Part shown: positions 1 through 8,985 of the stretch, piece after piece
Layout: each line of letters opens with the position of its first letter
How positions within the stretch are numbered: position 1 is the first letter of the stretch
Source: Flavobacterium endoglycinae
Lineage (GTDB): Bacteria > Bacteroidota > Bacteroidia > Flavobacteriales > Flavobacteriaceae
DNA length: 64,000 nucleotides
Assembly: GCF_017352115.1 (NCBI RefSeq)
Contig: NZ_CP071448.1
Location: 1 to 64,000 of the forward strand
Reading direction: 5' to 3'
Program-made: the position numbers and the translations under genes
Notes under the pieces: generated by a model
The model's database searches: none
What the model was told of the DNA's origin: nothing
Seen by the model: the letters and a program-made list of their open reading frames with translations, nothing else

Positions 1-717
1 GTCGATATTGCCAAAGAAAGCGCCGATATTATATTATTAGAAAAAGACTTAATGGTACTACGCAAAGGCGTTATTTACGGCCGAAGAACCTTTGGCAACA
101 TAATTAAATACATTAAAATGACCGCCAGCAGCAACTTTGGTAATATGTTCAGCATGCTTGGAGCAAGTGCCTTCCTGCCTTTTTTACCAATGCTTCCGGT
201 ACAATTATTAACTCAAAATTTATTATACGATATATCACAAACCGCTATTCCGTGGGATAGAATGGACGAAGATTTTTTGAAAAAACCTAAAAAATGGGAT
301 GCTTCAAGTATTCAGAGATTTATGTTTTTCATTGGCCCAATCAGCTCCATTTTTGACTTTGCAACGTTTGCTCTGATGTTCTTTTACTTCAAGGCAAACA
401 GCCCGGAACTCCAATCGTTTTTTCAAAGCGGCTGGTTTATAGAAGGATTGCTTTCTCAAACATTGATTATACACATGATAAGAACCAAAAAAATTCCATT
501 TATACAAAGCTGGGCAGCAACGCCTGTAGTAGCATTAACCACATTAATTATGGTGGTTGGTATCGCGATTCCGTTTTCGCCATTGGCTCCAATGTTAAAA
601 ATGCAGCCACTTCCTGTAAGCTATTTCCCATTTTTATTTGGCATACTAACCTGCTATTGTCTGCTTACACAATTTGTTAAAACATGGTTTATCAAAAAAT
701 TCAATCAGTGGTTATAA
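1..717 (+). CDS. Mg2+-type P-type ATPase, C-terminal part (cut by window edge)
   Basis: The frame is open from the first base, so the gene starts outside the window; 238 residues remain. The visible part starts in the cytoplasmic hinge (DIAKESADIILLEKDL) and continues into the distal membrane segments, including TASSNFGNMFSMLGASAFLP and LPFLPMLPVQLLTQNLLYDI, which are characteristic of MgtA/MgtB-type (P3B) ATPases. These import Mg2+ across the inner membrane at the expense of ATP. The phosphorylated Asp and nucleotide-binding domain lie upstream of the window. It ends 10 nt before the efflux adaptor gene, so the two are probably co-transcribed. The substrate cannot be fixed from this part alone. 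Confidence 0.88.
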   Translation, partial: VDIAKESADIILLEKDLMVLRKGVIYGRRTFGNIIKYIKMTASSNFGNMFSMLGASAFLPFLPMLPVQLLTQNLLYDISQTAIPWDRMDEDFLKKPKKWDASSIQRFMFFIGPISSIFDFATFALMFFYFKANSPELQSFFQSGWFIEGLLSQTLIIHMIRTKKIPFIQSWAATPVVALTTLIMVVGIAIPFSPLAPMLKMQPLPVSYFPFLFGILTCYCLLTQFVKTWFIKKFNQWL

Positions 718-727
718 AATTAAACGT

Positions 728-1870
728 ATGAAACTAAAAACTAAAAACAGTAAACAATTCGCATGTAACAATCTTTTAGTAACACTAATTGCTGCAGCCG
801 CATTAACAGCCTGTCACAATAAAACTGAAACGAAAGAAAACGAGTCTTTTTCTTTACAAGGCGATACCATCATAGTTCCTGCACAATCGATGATTGCTTC
901 AAAATTGAAACTGGAAACCGTAAAAAATGAACCTTACGAGTTTGAGTTACAAACTGCCGGTATTGTTAAGGCAATTCCGAACTCGTATGCCGAAATTGCT
1001 CCTCCGTTTTCCGGAAGAGTAACCAAAGTATATATAAAACTGGGCATGAAAACCCAAGCTGGAACACCGCTTTTTGAAATGGTTTCACCTGATTTTACAG
1101 ACGCGCAAAAAAACTTCTTTCAGGCAAAATCCGGTTATCAGACCGCGAAGCTTTCTTTAAAACGTCAGCAGGATTTAAAAACTCATGGCGTAGGTTCCCA
1201 AAAAGATCTCGAAGAAGCGGAAACGAGTTTTGAAGTCAGCGAGAAAGAATACCAAAATGCGGCTGCGAGCCTAAAAATATTTGGAGTTAATATCAATAAA
1301 TTAGTTTTTGGACAGCCATTAGCAGTTACTTCTCCCATTGCAGGAGAAGTGATTGCCAATGAATTGGTTATGGGACAATTTTTAAAAGAAGAAGATGCTC
1401 CCAAAGCCAAAATTGCCGATCTGAAAAAAGTATGGGTTGCAGGGCAGATTAAGGAAAAAGACATTCGGTTTATTCATGAATTGGATAAAGCCGAAATTCA
1501 GGCCGGAGCTTATCCTGACAAAAAAATCACAGGAAAAATATTCCACGTTGACGAAATAATCGACGAAACGACACGAAGTGTTCAGGTTTTAATTGAATGT
1601 CCCAATGCGGATCATCTGCTTAAACCCGGCATGTACGTATCTGTAAATTTCACCGATACCCCCGTAAATACCTTGTTTGTTCCAGCAAAAGCGGTACTGC
1701 AATTTAACGACAAAAGCTTTGTATTTGTACAATTAGCCGACAGAAAATATGCACGCCGTTATGTAGAAACCGGAGTATCACAAAACGGGAAAATAGCAAT
1801 CCAGTCGGGACTGCAACCAAATGAAACCATTATCAGTGAAGGAGCCTTTTATCTCCTTGAAGCAAAATAG
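728..1870 (+). CDS. RND efflux periplasmic adaptor lipoprotein (CusB/CzcB type)
   Basis: A 380-residue membrane-fusion protein linking an RND pump to its outer-membrane channel. The ATG at 728 gives a lipoprotein signal with lipobox LTAC and acylated Cys about residue 29; the frame is open further upstream but would bury this signal. The body shows the expected order: lipoyl/barrel-sandwich halves (EIAPPFSGRVTKVYIKLG and PIAGEVIANELVMGQFL), a coiled-coil hairpin between them (about residues 125-185), and beta-barrel/membrane-proximal domains ending IISEGAFYLLEA. It lies between an Mg-type ATPase gene and the CzcA-type pump, typical of a metal export operon. There are no Met or His clusters that would tell Cu from Co/Zn/Cd. 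Confidence 0.9.
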   Translation: MKLKTKNSKQFACNNLLVTLIAAAALTACHNKTETKENESFSLQGDTIIVPAQSMIASKLKLETVKNEPYEFELQTAGIVKAIPNSYAEIAPPFSGRVTKVYIKLGMKTQAGTPLFEMVSPDFTDAQKNFFQAKSGYQTAKLSLKRQQDLKTHGVGSQKDLEEAETSFEVSEKEYQNAAASLKIFGVNINKLVFGQPLAVTSPIAGEVIANELVMGQFLKEEDAPKAKIADLKKVWVAGQIKEKDIRFIHELDKAEIQAGAYPDKKITGKIFHVDEIIDETTRSVQVLIECPNADHLLKPGMYVSVNFTDTPVNTLFVPAKAVLQFNDKSFVFVQLADRKYARRYVETGVSQNGKIAIQSGLQPNETIISEGAFYLLEAK

Positions 1871-1992
1871 TCTGAAAAATTAGCACACTCCTGATACCCA
1901 TTGGGAGCAAAGTTAAAATCATTGAAATCTTTTAATCTGCAGTTAAGAAAATCGCAAAGCAAGCATAAAACCTTAAACTCTTAGCTTCTTAT

Positions 1993-2024
1993 TATCTCAG
2001 AACCTTAGTATCTCAGCACCTTTT
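1993..2024 (+). repeat. Short direct repeat in spacer before the pump gene
   Basis: Two adjacent 16-bp copies starting TATCTCAG (1993 and 2009), the first continuing AACCTTAG and the second CACCTTTT, lie just before the pump start at 2033. A weaker relative (CTTAGCTTCTTA) precedes them. The 162-bp spacer 1871-2032 holds no ORF. Function unknown; it could reflect slippage or a dispersed repeat. Confidence 0.5.
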
Positions 2025-2032
2025 AAAAAAAA

Positions 2033-5000
2033 ATGAAAAAAAATATATTCGAAACAACAATAGCAAAACGCTGGCTGCTTCTGGCGTTATTTCTTCTGAT
2101 TTCTTTATTTGGCTATTATTCGTGGACACAGCTTTCGGTCGAAGCCTATCCCGACATTGGCGATGTCACTTCGCAGGTGGTTACGCAGGTTCCCGGACTT
2201 GCTGCAGAAGAAGTCGAACAGCAAATTACAATTCCAATCGAACGTGCCATCAACGGATTACCAGGAATGCATGTCATGCGAAGCAAAAGTACTTTTGGCT
2301 TATCTATGGTTACCATTGTTTTTGATGATGGTGTCGAAGATTACTTTGCCCGCACCCGAATTCAGGAACGTTTAAACGATGTTGAACTGCCTTATGGAGC
2401 AGCACCGGGTTTAGATCCCCTTACCTCTCCTACGGGTGAAATTTATCGGTACATAATTGAAAGTAAAGGTTACGATCTTCGAAAACTAAGCGAATTGCAG
2501 GAATACACTATCGTTCCTCGCATTAAACAAGTTTCGGGATTGGCCGATGTAACCAATTTTGGAGGAATTACAACGCAATATCAAATTGAATTGGATCCTC
2601 GTAAAATAGAACAATACGGATTATCGCTAAGCGAAATAACCGAAACGATCGAAAAAAACAATGCCAATGTAGGCGGAAGCGTCATTAACCGCGGTGACCA
2701 ATCGTATGTGGTACGCGGAATTGGTCTGGTGAAAAACCTCGATGACATGGGGCGTATTGTAGTGAAATCCGTTAACGGAGTTCCGGTTTATCTTAATGAT
2801 ATTGGAAAACTAAAATACGGAAATCTAGAACGCAAAGGCGCATTAGGATATACAGATAAACGAGGCGTTGATTACTCAGATAATATCGAAGGAATTGTGC
2901 TTTTGCTAAAAAACCAAAATCCATCAGCGGTATTAAAAGGCGTTAACGAAGCCGTAGCCGATTTAAATAAAAATTACCTGCCAGAAGGAGTAAAGATTCA
3001 TGCTTTTCTGGACAGAACCAATTTGGTAAACACCACCCTTACCACCGTTTCACATACATTGCTGGAAGGAATGGCGCTGGTTATTATCGTATTAATTGTA
3101 TTTCTAGGCAGTTGGAGAGGCGCATTATTAGTAGCCATTACAATTCCAATTTCACTTTTGATTGCTTTTATTCTAATGAAATTCACCAATATTCCGGCCA
3201 ATCTGCTTTCGCTTGGTGCAATAGATTTCGGAATTATTGTCGACGGCGCCATTGTAATGATGGAAACTATTCTGAAAAAACGGGAAGATGACGAAACTAA
3301 GGAACTCACCGAAAATAGCGTTTCCAGCAGCGTAAAAAATGTTGCGCGTCCCATTTTCTTTGCCACTCTTATCATCATCACAGCATACTTGCCATTGTTT
3401 GCTTTTGAAAGAGTAGAGAAAAAGTTATTTACGCCTATGGCATTTACTGTTGGTTATGCGCTTTTCGGTGCTTTATTAGTGGCTTTATTGCTAATTCCGG
3501 GATTGGCTTATTTTATTTACCGTAAGCCTCAAAAAATGTATCATAACAAATGGCTGGATAATTTAACAAGCGCTTATCATAACCGAATTCAAAAAATAAT
3601 GCGGGCGCCAAAAAAGGTATTTGCCCCTTTAATAGCCGTATTAGCACTTGCTTTAATACTCACCATAACCGTTGGAAAGGATTTTTTGCCGCCTTTAGAT
3701 GAAGGTTCTATCTGGCTCCAGGTTTCGTTACCGCCGGGAATCACGTTGGAGAAATCTAAAGAAATGAGTGATACCCTGCGTCACAGAACTTTAAAACACG
3801 AAGAAGTAACTTATATGATGGTACAGGCAGGACGAAATGATGACGGAACCGATGCCTGGACGCCTTCTCACTATGAATGCAGTGTGGGTTTGAAACCTTA
3901 CAGCGAATGGAAATCAGGAAAAACGAAAGAAGATCTCATCAAAGAACTTGCGGCTGAATATGCGACGATGCCCGGTTATAATATTGGTTTTTCGCAGCCT
4001 ATGATTGATGGCGTAATGGATAAAATTTCGGGAGCACACAGCGAATTGGTGGTAAAAGTATACGGCGAAGATTATAAAGAAACCCGACGCATTGCCGAAG
4101 ACATCATCAAAACGCTGAAAGGCGTTAAAGGCGCTGTAGATCTGGCTATCGATCAGGAACCGCCTTTACCACAGATACAGGTAATTGCAGACCGTCAGAA
4201 AATTGCGCAATACGCTTTAAATGTAGATGATGTATCTCAACTTATCGAAGTGGCTATGGGAGGAAAAGCCGTTTCGCAGATTTTTGTAGGCAACAAAGTT
4301 TATGATATTACAGCGAGATACAATGAAGAAAGCCGCAATAATCCGGAGAAAATAGGAAACTTAATGCTCACAAATTCCGAAGGCGTAAAAATTCCTTTAT
4401 CACAAGTTTGCGATATCAAACTCAATACGGGAGAAAGCACCATTGCCCGCGAAACAAACAAACGCCATGTTACCGTTCGCTTAAACCTGCGAGGCAATGA
4501 TTTGAGTTCTTTTCTAAAAGAAGCGCAAGCCAAAATCGAAAAAGAAGTAAAATACAATCACGAGGAATTTAAAATAAAATGGGGCGGACAATTTGAAAAT
4601 CAGGAACGTGCCTACGGTCATCTGGCTATTATCATGCCGTTAGCATTAGCTATCATGTTTGTATTATTATATGGTGCATTTGGAAAATTCCGTCAGGCTG
4701 GATTGTTAATGAGCATTGTTCCTCTGGCATTATTTGGAGGTATGCTGGCTTTAAATGTTCGCGGTATGACTTTAAACGTATCATCAGCAGTAGGTTTTAT
4801 AGCCTTATTTGGTGTTGCCATACAAAATGGAGTTATCATGATTTCTCATATCAATCAGCTCCGGAAAAATGGAATGACGCTTATAGAATCTGTAACCAAT
4901 GGTGCAAAACAGCGTTTCCGTCCTGTTTTAATGACAGCCACAGTAGCTATATTGGGATTATTACCTGCTTCGCTGGCAACAGGTATAGGCAGCGATGTAC

Positions 5001-5146
5001 AAAGACCTCTTGCAACGGTTATTGTTTACGGGCTTTTATTCTCCACCATTTTGACCCTTTTTGCTCTCCCATCTCTTTATTATCTCATCGAGAAAAAATT
5101 TGATCTGGCAGAAACAGCAAAACAACATGAAACAGATCCTCAATAA
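2033..5146 (+). CDS. Heavy-metal RND efflux pump (CzcA/CusA family)
   Basis: A 1037-residue inner-membrane proton/metal antiporter, full length for the family. The N-terminus carries a first membrane helix and the porter signature VEAYPDIGDVTSQVVTQVPG. Transmembrane segment 4 contains DFGIIVDGAIVMME (D398, D404, E411), matching the heavy-metal RND proton-relay pattern DFGxxxDGAxxxxE and separating this family from drug-type HAE pumps. A second helix bundle is present (about 860-1025, including FGVAIQNGVIMI). It sits between the adaptor and the TolC-type channel gene, making a complete CBA export system moving metal from periplasm or cytoplasm to the medium. Metal specificity is not determined. 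Confidence 0.95.
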   Translation: MKKNIFETTIAKRWLLLALFLLISLFGYYSWTQLSVEAYPDIGDVTSQVVTQVPGLAAEEVEQQITIPIERAINGLPGMHVMRSKSTFGLSMVTIVFDDGVEDYFARTRIQERLNDVELPYGAAPGLDPLTSPTGEIYRYIIESKGYDLRKLSELQEYTIVPRIKQVSGLADVTNFGGITTQYQIELDPRKIEQYGLSLSEITETIEKNNANVGGSVINRGDQSYVVRGIGLVKNLDDMGRIVVKSVNGVPVYLNDIGKLKYGNLERKGALGYTDKRGVDYSDNIEGIVLLLKNQNPSAVLKGVNEAVADLNKNYLPEGVKIHAFLDRTNLVNTTLTTVSHTLLEGMALVIIVLIVFLGSWRGALLVAITIPISLLIAFILMKFTNIPANLLSLGAIDFGIIVDGAIVMMETILKKREDDETKELTENSVSSSVKNVARPIFFATLIIITAYLPLFAFERVEKKLFTPMAFTVGYALFGALLVALLLIPGLAYFIYRKPQKMYHNKWLDNLTSAYHNRIQKIMRAPKKVFAPLIAVLALALILTITVGKDFLPPLDEGSIWLQVSLPPGITLEKSKEMSDTLRHRTLKHEEVTYMMVQAGRNDDGTDAWTPSHYECSVGLKPYSEWKSGKTKEDLIKELAAEYATMPGYNIGFSQPMIDGVMDKISGAHSELVVKVYGEDYKETRRIAEDIIKTLKGVKGAVDLAIDQEPPLPQIQVIADRQKIAQYALNVDDVSQLIEVAMGGKAVSQIFVGNKVYDITARYNEESRNNPEKIGNLMLTNSEGVKIPLSQVCDIKLNTGESTIARETNKRHVTVRLNLRGNDLSSFLKEAQAKIEKEVKYNHEEFKIKWGGQFENQERAYGHLAIIMPLALAIMFVLLYGAFGKFRQAGLLMSIVPLALFGGMLALNVRGMTLNVSSAVGFIALFGVAIQNGVIMISHINQLRKNGMTLIESVTNGAKQRFRPVLMTATVAILGLLPASLATGIGSDVQRPLATVIVYGLLFSTILTLFALPSLYYLIEKKFDLAETAKQHETDPQ

Positions 5147-5156
5147 AACGATATAT

Positions 5157-6449
5157 ATGATTAAAAATATAAAACAAAAATGGGTAACACTTTTGATACT
5201 GCTGGTTTTTTCGGCAGTATCAAACGCCCAGGTTGATACAACATTCGTTTCGGTAAAAATGAACTATCCTGATTTTCTTTCTCTCGTCAGTAAAAATAAT
5301 CTGGGATATGCCGCCGAAAAATTTAATGTAGAAATTGCGCAGGCTAATACTGAAGCTTCAAAAGTTTTTCCAGATCCGGAACTGGCTGTAGGTGCAAGTG
5401 ATAATGGCCAGCGCAGAATGCAGATGGGTTACGGTTTTTCTACAGAATTAAGCTGGACGCTTGAATTAGGCGGTAAACGAAAAGCCAGAATAAATGTCGC
5501 AAAAAGTACAGCGGAACTAACCAAAACTTTAGTAGAAGATTATTTTAGAAATCTAAGAGCAGAAGCCACTTTAAATTATTTAACCGGATTAAAACAGAAA
5601 CAAGTTTTTAAAGTTCAATTAAACTCCTACACAATCCTTAAAAACATTGCCTCTACAGACAGCATTCGTTTTAAATTAGGAAGCATTACGGAGATTGATG
5701 CCCGGCAAAGTAAGCTGGAAGCCAATTCGATGCTGAATGATGTGTACCAAAGTGAGGCCGATTGGAAATCAGCTCTTTTGGAATTGGGTACAATGCTGGG
5801 AAATCAAAAAGCAGATACGTTGTATTTACCTTCTGGAGATTTGACAAAATTTGAACGCATGTTTGATTTAAATGAACTTATTGTTACAGCTCAAAATAAT
5901 AGAACTGATTTGCTTGCAGCTCTTAAAAACAAAAATGTCGCCCAAGAAGTTTTAAAATTAACCAAAGCCAATAGAGTTTTAGATCTGGGTTTGAGTTTAG
6001 GCGTGGAAAGTGCTTCTGTTGTTAGTAACGTTGTAGCTCCTACTCCATCTTCTAATGCTGTTTCTGCCGGAATTACGATTCCGCTTAAATTTTCAAATCA
6101 ATACAAAGGAGAATTAAAAGCTGCCGAATTCATTGTACAACAAGCCGACGCTTTATACAAACAAACGGAATTACAAATTCAAATTGAAGTTCGGAAAGCA
6201 TGGTTTGCCTATCTCACCGCACAAAAACAAGTTAAACAGTTTGATACCGGTTTATTGGCTGATGCAAAAAAACTGCTGGACGGAAAGGTTTATAGTTACA
6301 AACGCGGCGAAACCACTTTTCTTGATGTATTAAATGCACAGCGAACTTATAACGAAACGCAACTTAGTTATCATGAAACCCTTTACAATTATGCTGCAGC
6401 TTTAGTAGAACTGGAAAAAACAGCGGGTATCTGGGATATTAATTTTTAA
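5157..6449 (+). CDS. TolC-family outer-membrane efflux channel (CzcC/CusC type)
   Basis: Outer-membrane factor of the tripartite pump, about 430 residues. The chosen ATG at 5157 lies 10 nt after the pump stop and gives a signal peptide ending VSNAQ; an in-frame ATG at 5127 overlapping the pump gene is also possible. The mature protein has the duplicated long-helix pattern of the OEP family, with periplasmic helices about residues 60-190 and 265-420. The closing segment KRGETTFLDVLNAQRTYNET is typical. It completes the adaptor-pump-channel operon starting at 728. Confidence 0.92.
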   Translation: MIKNIKQKWVTLLILLVFSAVSNAQVDTTFVSVKMNYPDFLSLVSKNNLGYAAEKFNVEIAQANTEASKVFPDPELAVGASDNGQRRMQMGYGFSTELSWTLELGGKRKARINVAKSTAELTKTLVEDYFRNLRAEATLNYLTGLKQKQVFKVQLNSYTILKNIASTDSIRFKLGSITEIDARQSKLEANSMLNDVYQSEADWKSALLELGTMLGNQKADTLYLPSGDLTKFERMFDLNELIVTAQNNRTDLLAALKNKNVAQEVLKLTKANRVLDLGLSLGVESASVVSNVVAPTPSSNAVSAGITIPLKFSNQYKGELKAAEFIVQQADALYKQTELQIQIEVRKAWFAYLTAQKQVKQFDTGLLADAKKLLDGKVYSYKRGETTFLDVLNAQRTYNETQLSYHETLYNYAAALVELEKTAGIWDINF

Positions 6450-6464
6450 AATAATTCTGAAACA

Positions 6465-7129
6465 ATGAAAAAAATCTATATAATTTTATTCCTGTTTTGT
6501 TTCTGCTAAAAGTCAGCGCACAGCAAACAGGACTTGCTTTTGGCATTAGCGGCGGCATAAACGGGTCTTCATTAAATGGCCACAATGTAGACAGTTTATC
6601 GACTGGCGGGGCACTAAAAAGTTTAACCAGCCAAACCATTGGAATTACTCTTGATAATAAATTATCAAAATACTTTGGATTAAAACACGAGGTATTTTAC
6701 AGTCGGAAATTGATTTCACTTCAATTAAATGATACGCTAAACGGCGATTATAAAAGTAAGTTTAAACGCCAGTATATTGAATTATTTCCCGTCAGTCCTG
6801 CTTTTTATTACAAAGGAATACAACTATTTGCAGGTCCTTACATTGGAATATTACTAAATGCTTCCCTGCAGCGCAAGGATACCGATGGAAATTTATATAC
6901 TGATAAATCACTCTACGGTAATGGTACAACACCAAGTAAATACAGTCAAAAAATGGATGCCGGATTCACTGCTGGTTTAAACTATGAATTTTCAAATGGT
7001 ATTCGTTTAGGCGGCAGATACATTCAAGGATTTGTTCCTCTTATCGAAAATGCTAATACCAATTCACAATGGAAGATTTACAATGAAAGTTTCTTTGTTA
7101 CCATTGGATATACTTTTAAAAATAAATAA
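6465..7129 (+). pseudogene. Outer-membrane beta-barrel (PorT-like) gene with frameshift in signal peptide
   Basis: From about 6509 the frame encodes roughly 205 residues of alternating strands (GLKHEVFYSRKL, YIELFPVSPAFYYKGIQLFA, LGGRYIQGFVPL) and ends with the aromatic-rich strand FFVTIGYTFKNK, typical of small Bacteroidota barrels of the PorT / OMP_b-brl type. No ATG starts this frame; the only candidate is TTG at 6497. In another frame an ATG at 6465 encodes MKKIYIILFLFCFC and then stops at 6507. Joining the two by one extra base near 6506 would give a normal signal peptide ending VSAQ. This is therefore a frameshifted gene, a sequencing error, or a slippage-controlled gene. It follows the metal efflux operon by 15 nt. 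Confidence 0.6.
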
Positions 7130-7664
7130 ACGCTACATAACATTAAAAAAAAAATATTCTTATCATATCTATTTATATAAACTAGGGGCAAAATTAAACG
7201 CGAAATTAAATGTTTTTTTACCCCAATTCACATAAGAAAGTTCATAAGACCAATGAAGGGGTATACTAAAGTGTATGTCAATCTTCATGTATTCCATAAA
7301 TTTTATTGTAATTTGTCCCGTAGTCATAAGGAGACAACTAGCAATAGCTGTCTCCTTTCTATATAAAAATATGTAGATTTTGCAAATCTTGTTTGGCCCA
7401 GTCGTGTAATTCGAAGATCTGTAGTATTCAATATTATTTGTGCGTTTTAATATTTATAATATATTTATAAAACAAAAGAATAATATTATTACATCTTCAC
7501 AACAGCGGATAATACCATTATTTATAATTTTCAGCAGAAAATGGCAAAGAAGCAGGAATTACAGATACTTATACTATCTTTGGTTTATCGTAATTTTTTG
7601 ATATTAAATACAGTAATTCCAAAATAAATTAGCTTTGTTCCCCATCTGCCAAGGCTCTTTCTTT
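7130..7664. other. Non-coding spacer, 535 bp
   Basis: AT-rich stretch between the barrel gene and the convergent HxlR gene. It contains a strong hairpin (7328-7357, listed separately). Near 7530-7600 there is a short stretch with coding-like phrasing (ENGKEAGITDTYTIFGL) but no start or neighbour to support a gene. Nothing else was recognised. Confidence 0.5.
7328..7360 (+). terminator. Hairpin, probable terminator
   Basis: Arms AAGGAGACA (7328-7336) and TGTCTCCTT (7349-7357) pair perfectly, with a further CTA/TAG pair inside, followed by a pyrimidine-rich TCTAT. It is about 200 nt past the last efflux-operon gene, so it may end that transcript. A related stem (GAGACAACTA...) recurs at 10908-10938. 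Confidence 0.5.
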
Positions 7665-8081
7665 TTAAACCATTATCTTTTTCATTTTATCGGTCAGCTT
7701 ATCTATAAAAGCCTGTTTGTCTTTCTTGATCTCTCTTAAAAATTCGATATGATCCTCAGAAAGCATAAAATACTTTTCGCCCCAGATATACATCTCGATC
7801 AATACTGGAAGCAGATCGATGCCCTTCTCAGAGAGTTGATATAAAAATTTTACTTTGCTTTCGGGGTGATCCAGCTTTACAATAATCCCCGCGTCTTCAA
7901 GAGTTGACAATCTTGCCGCAAGGATATTGGTCGCAATTTTTTCATCCGATTTCAAAAAATCTCCATAAGTGCACTTCTTATAATACATCAGGTCACGAAC
8001 AATTAAAAGTGACCATTTATCTCCAAACAAATCAAGCGAACTGCTCACTGGACAGCCTGATCTTTTTTTAATTTCTTTCAT
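7665..8081 (-). CDS. HxlR-family transcriptional regulator
   Basis: A 138-residue winged-helix regulator, normal length for HxlR proteins. It carries the family N-terminal CPVSSSLDLFGDKWSLLIVR, including the conserved early Cys (residue 10), then the recognition region ILAARLSTLEDAGII and wing. HxlR members often sense electrophiles, quinones or aldehydes through that Cys. It is divergent from a crotonase-family gene across 97 bp containing inverted and direct copies of TTGCAAGT, the probable operator. It likely represses itself and the downstream gene. Confidence 0.9.
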   Translation of the reverse strand: MKEIKKRSGCPVSSSLDLFGDKWSLLIVRDLMYYKKCTYGDFLKSDEKIATNILAARLSTLEDAGIIVKLDHPESKVKFLYQLSEKGIDLLPVLIEMYIWGEKYFMLSEDHIEFLREIKKDKQAFIDKLTDKMKKIMV

Positions 8082-8092
8082 TATTTTTAACC

Positions 8093-8147
8093 ACTTGCAT
8101 TTTGCAAGTAAATTTATTTATATTTGTACTTTCAATTTGCAAGTAAA
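8093..8147 (+). promoter_or_regulatory. Promoter and HxlR operator sites for the crotonase gene
   Basis: ACTTGCA (8093-8099) and TGCAAGT (8103-8109) form an inverted repeat around three T bases. TTTGCAAGTAAA occurs twice as a direct repeat, at 8101 and 8136. Between them is a perfect Bacteroidota -7 box TATATTTG (8119-8126), with TTG at 8095-8097, 21 nt upstream, as the -33 element. One site thus covers the -33 box and the other lies just after the start site, a layout suited to repression by the adjacent HxlR protein. Confidence 0.65.
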
Positions 8148-8178
8148 ATTACAAAAAATTAACCAAAACGACTCAATT

Positions 8179-8982
8179 ATGATTTTTACGACACACAAAA
8201 TTACAAACGGATACTGGAAAATCACTTTCAACAATCCACCAATCAATATGTTTGATACCGAATTTTCCAAACAGCTAATGACTGTGATGGACGAACTGGA
8301 GTCAAATGAAAACCTGAAAGTTGTCGTCTTTGAAAGTGAAAATCCAGACTTTTTTGTTGCTCATGTCGAACTGCTAAATGTTGGAAACTTTCCAAAAGGA
8401 ACCGGAAAAACAGGTCTTTCGATAGCATGGCCCGATATTGCGCGCAGACTGGAAATTGCCCCTTTTGTGACCATAGCTTCGATCCGAGGCCGCGCCAGAG
8501 GGCTTGGAAGTGAATTTGCACAAGCATTTGACTTACGCTTCGCCAGCAGGGAGAAGGCATTCTTGGCTCAGGTAGAAATAGGGATCGGCTCATTTCCCGG
8601 CGGCGGAGGACTGGAACGCCTGCATCTGCTTACAGGACGCAGCAGAGCACTTGAGATTATTTTGAGCGGTAAAGATTATGATGCAGATACAGCCGCTTTA
8701 TACGGCTGGGTGAACCGCTCAATTCCAGATGCTGAACTGGATGAATATGTAGAGAAATTTGCAAAGCGTATAGATTCATTTGACAAAAAGCCAATTGCTG
8801 CCATAAAACAAATTATGAACCAAAGAGCTAAACTACCATCAAATGAAGAAATTTTAGACACACAAATTAAATTCTTTGCTTCACTCGAGGAGCCGGAAGC
8901 GCGAGGCCGCATTAAAAATCTACTTGAAAGAGGACTCCAGCAGAATGGCGATCTGGAACTAAATCTTGCTGATAACATCTAA
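8179..8982 (+). CDS. Enoyl-CoA hydratase/isomerase (crotonase) family protein
   Basis: A 267-residue crotonase-fold protein. The ATG at 8179 is used because the upstream open frame runs through the promoter and operator. The oxyanion-hole region IRGRARGLGSEFAQAFDLRFAS (about residues 105-126) and the second signature EIGIGSFPGGGGLERLHLL (about 135-155) are clear, followed by the C-terminal trimerisation helices. The usual catalytic Glu of the second region is not obvious at the classic position, so the exact acyl-CoA reaction cannot be named, and a non-CoA substrate is possible. It is divergent from HxlR and followed by a decayed MDR gene, suggesting a small inducible detoxification unit. Confidence 0.85.
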   Translation: MIFTTHKITNGYWKITFNNPPINMFDTEFSKQLMTVMDELESNENLKVVVFESENPDFFVAHVELLNVGNFPKGTGKTGLSIAWPDIARRLEIAPFVTIASIRGRARGLGSEFAQAFDLRFASREKAFLAQVEIGIGSFPGGGGLERLHLLTGRSRALEIILSGKDYDADTAALYGWVNRSIPDAELDEYVEKFAKRIDSFDKKPIAAIKQIMNQRAKLPSNEEILDTQIKFFASLEEPEARGRIKNLLERGLQQNGDLELNLADNI

Positions 8983-8985
8983 AAT

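Noticed and set aside
2998-3381. Long antisense frame inside the RND pump gene
   Set aside because: It is a shadow of strongly conserved coding sequence on the other strand with no start context.
7541-7627. Short ORF of 28 codons in the 535-bp spacer (MAKKQELQILILSLVYRN...)
   Set aside because: No start signals, no neighbour coupling and another frame looks equally protein-like; chance ORF in AT-rich DNA is more likely.
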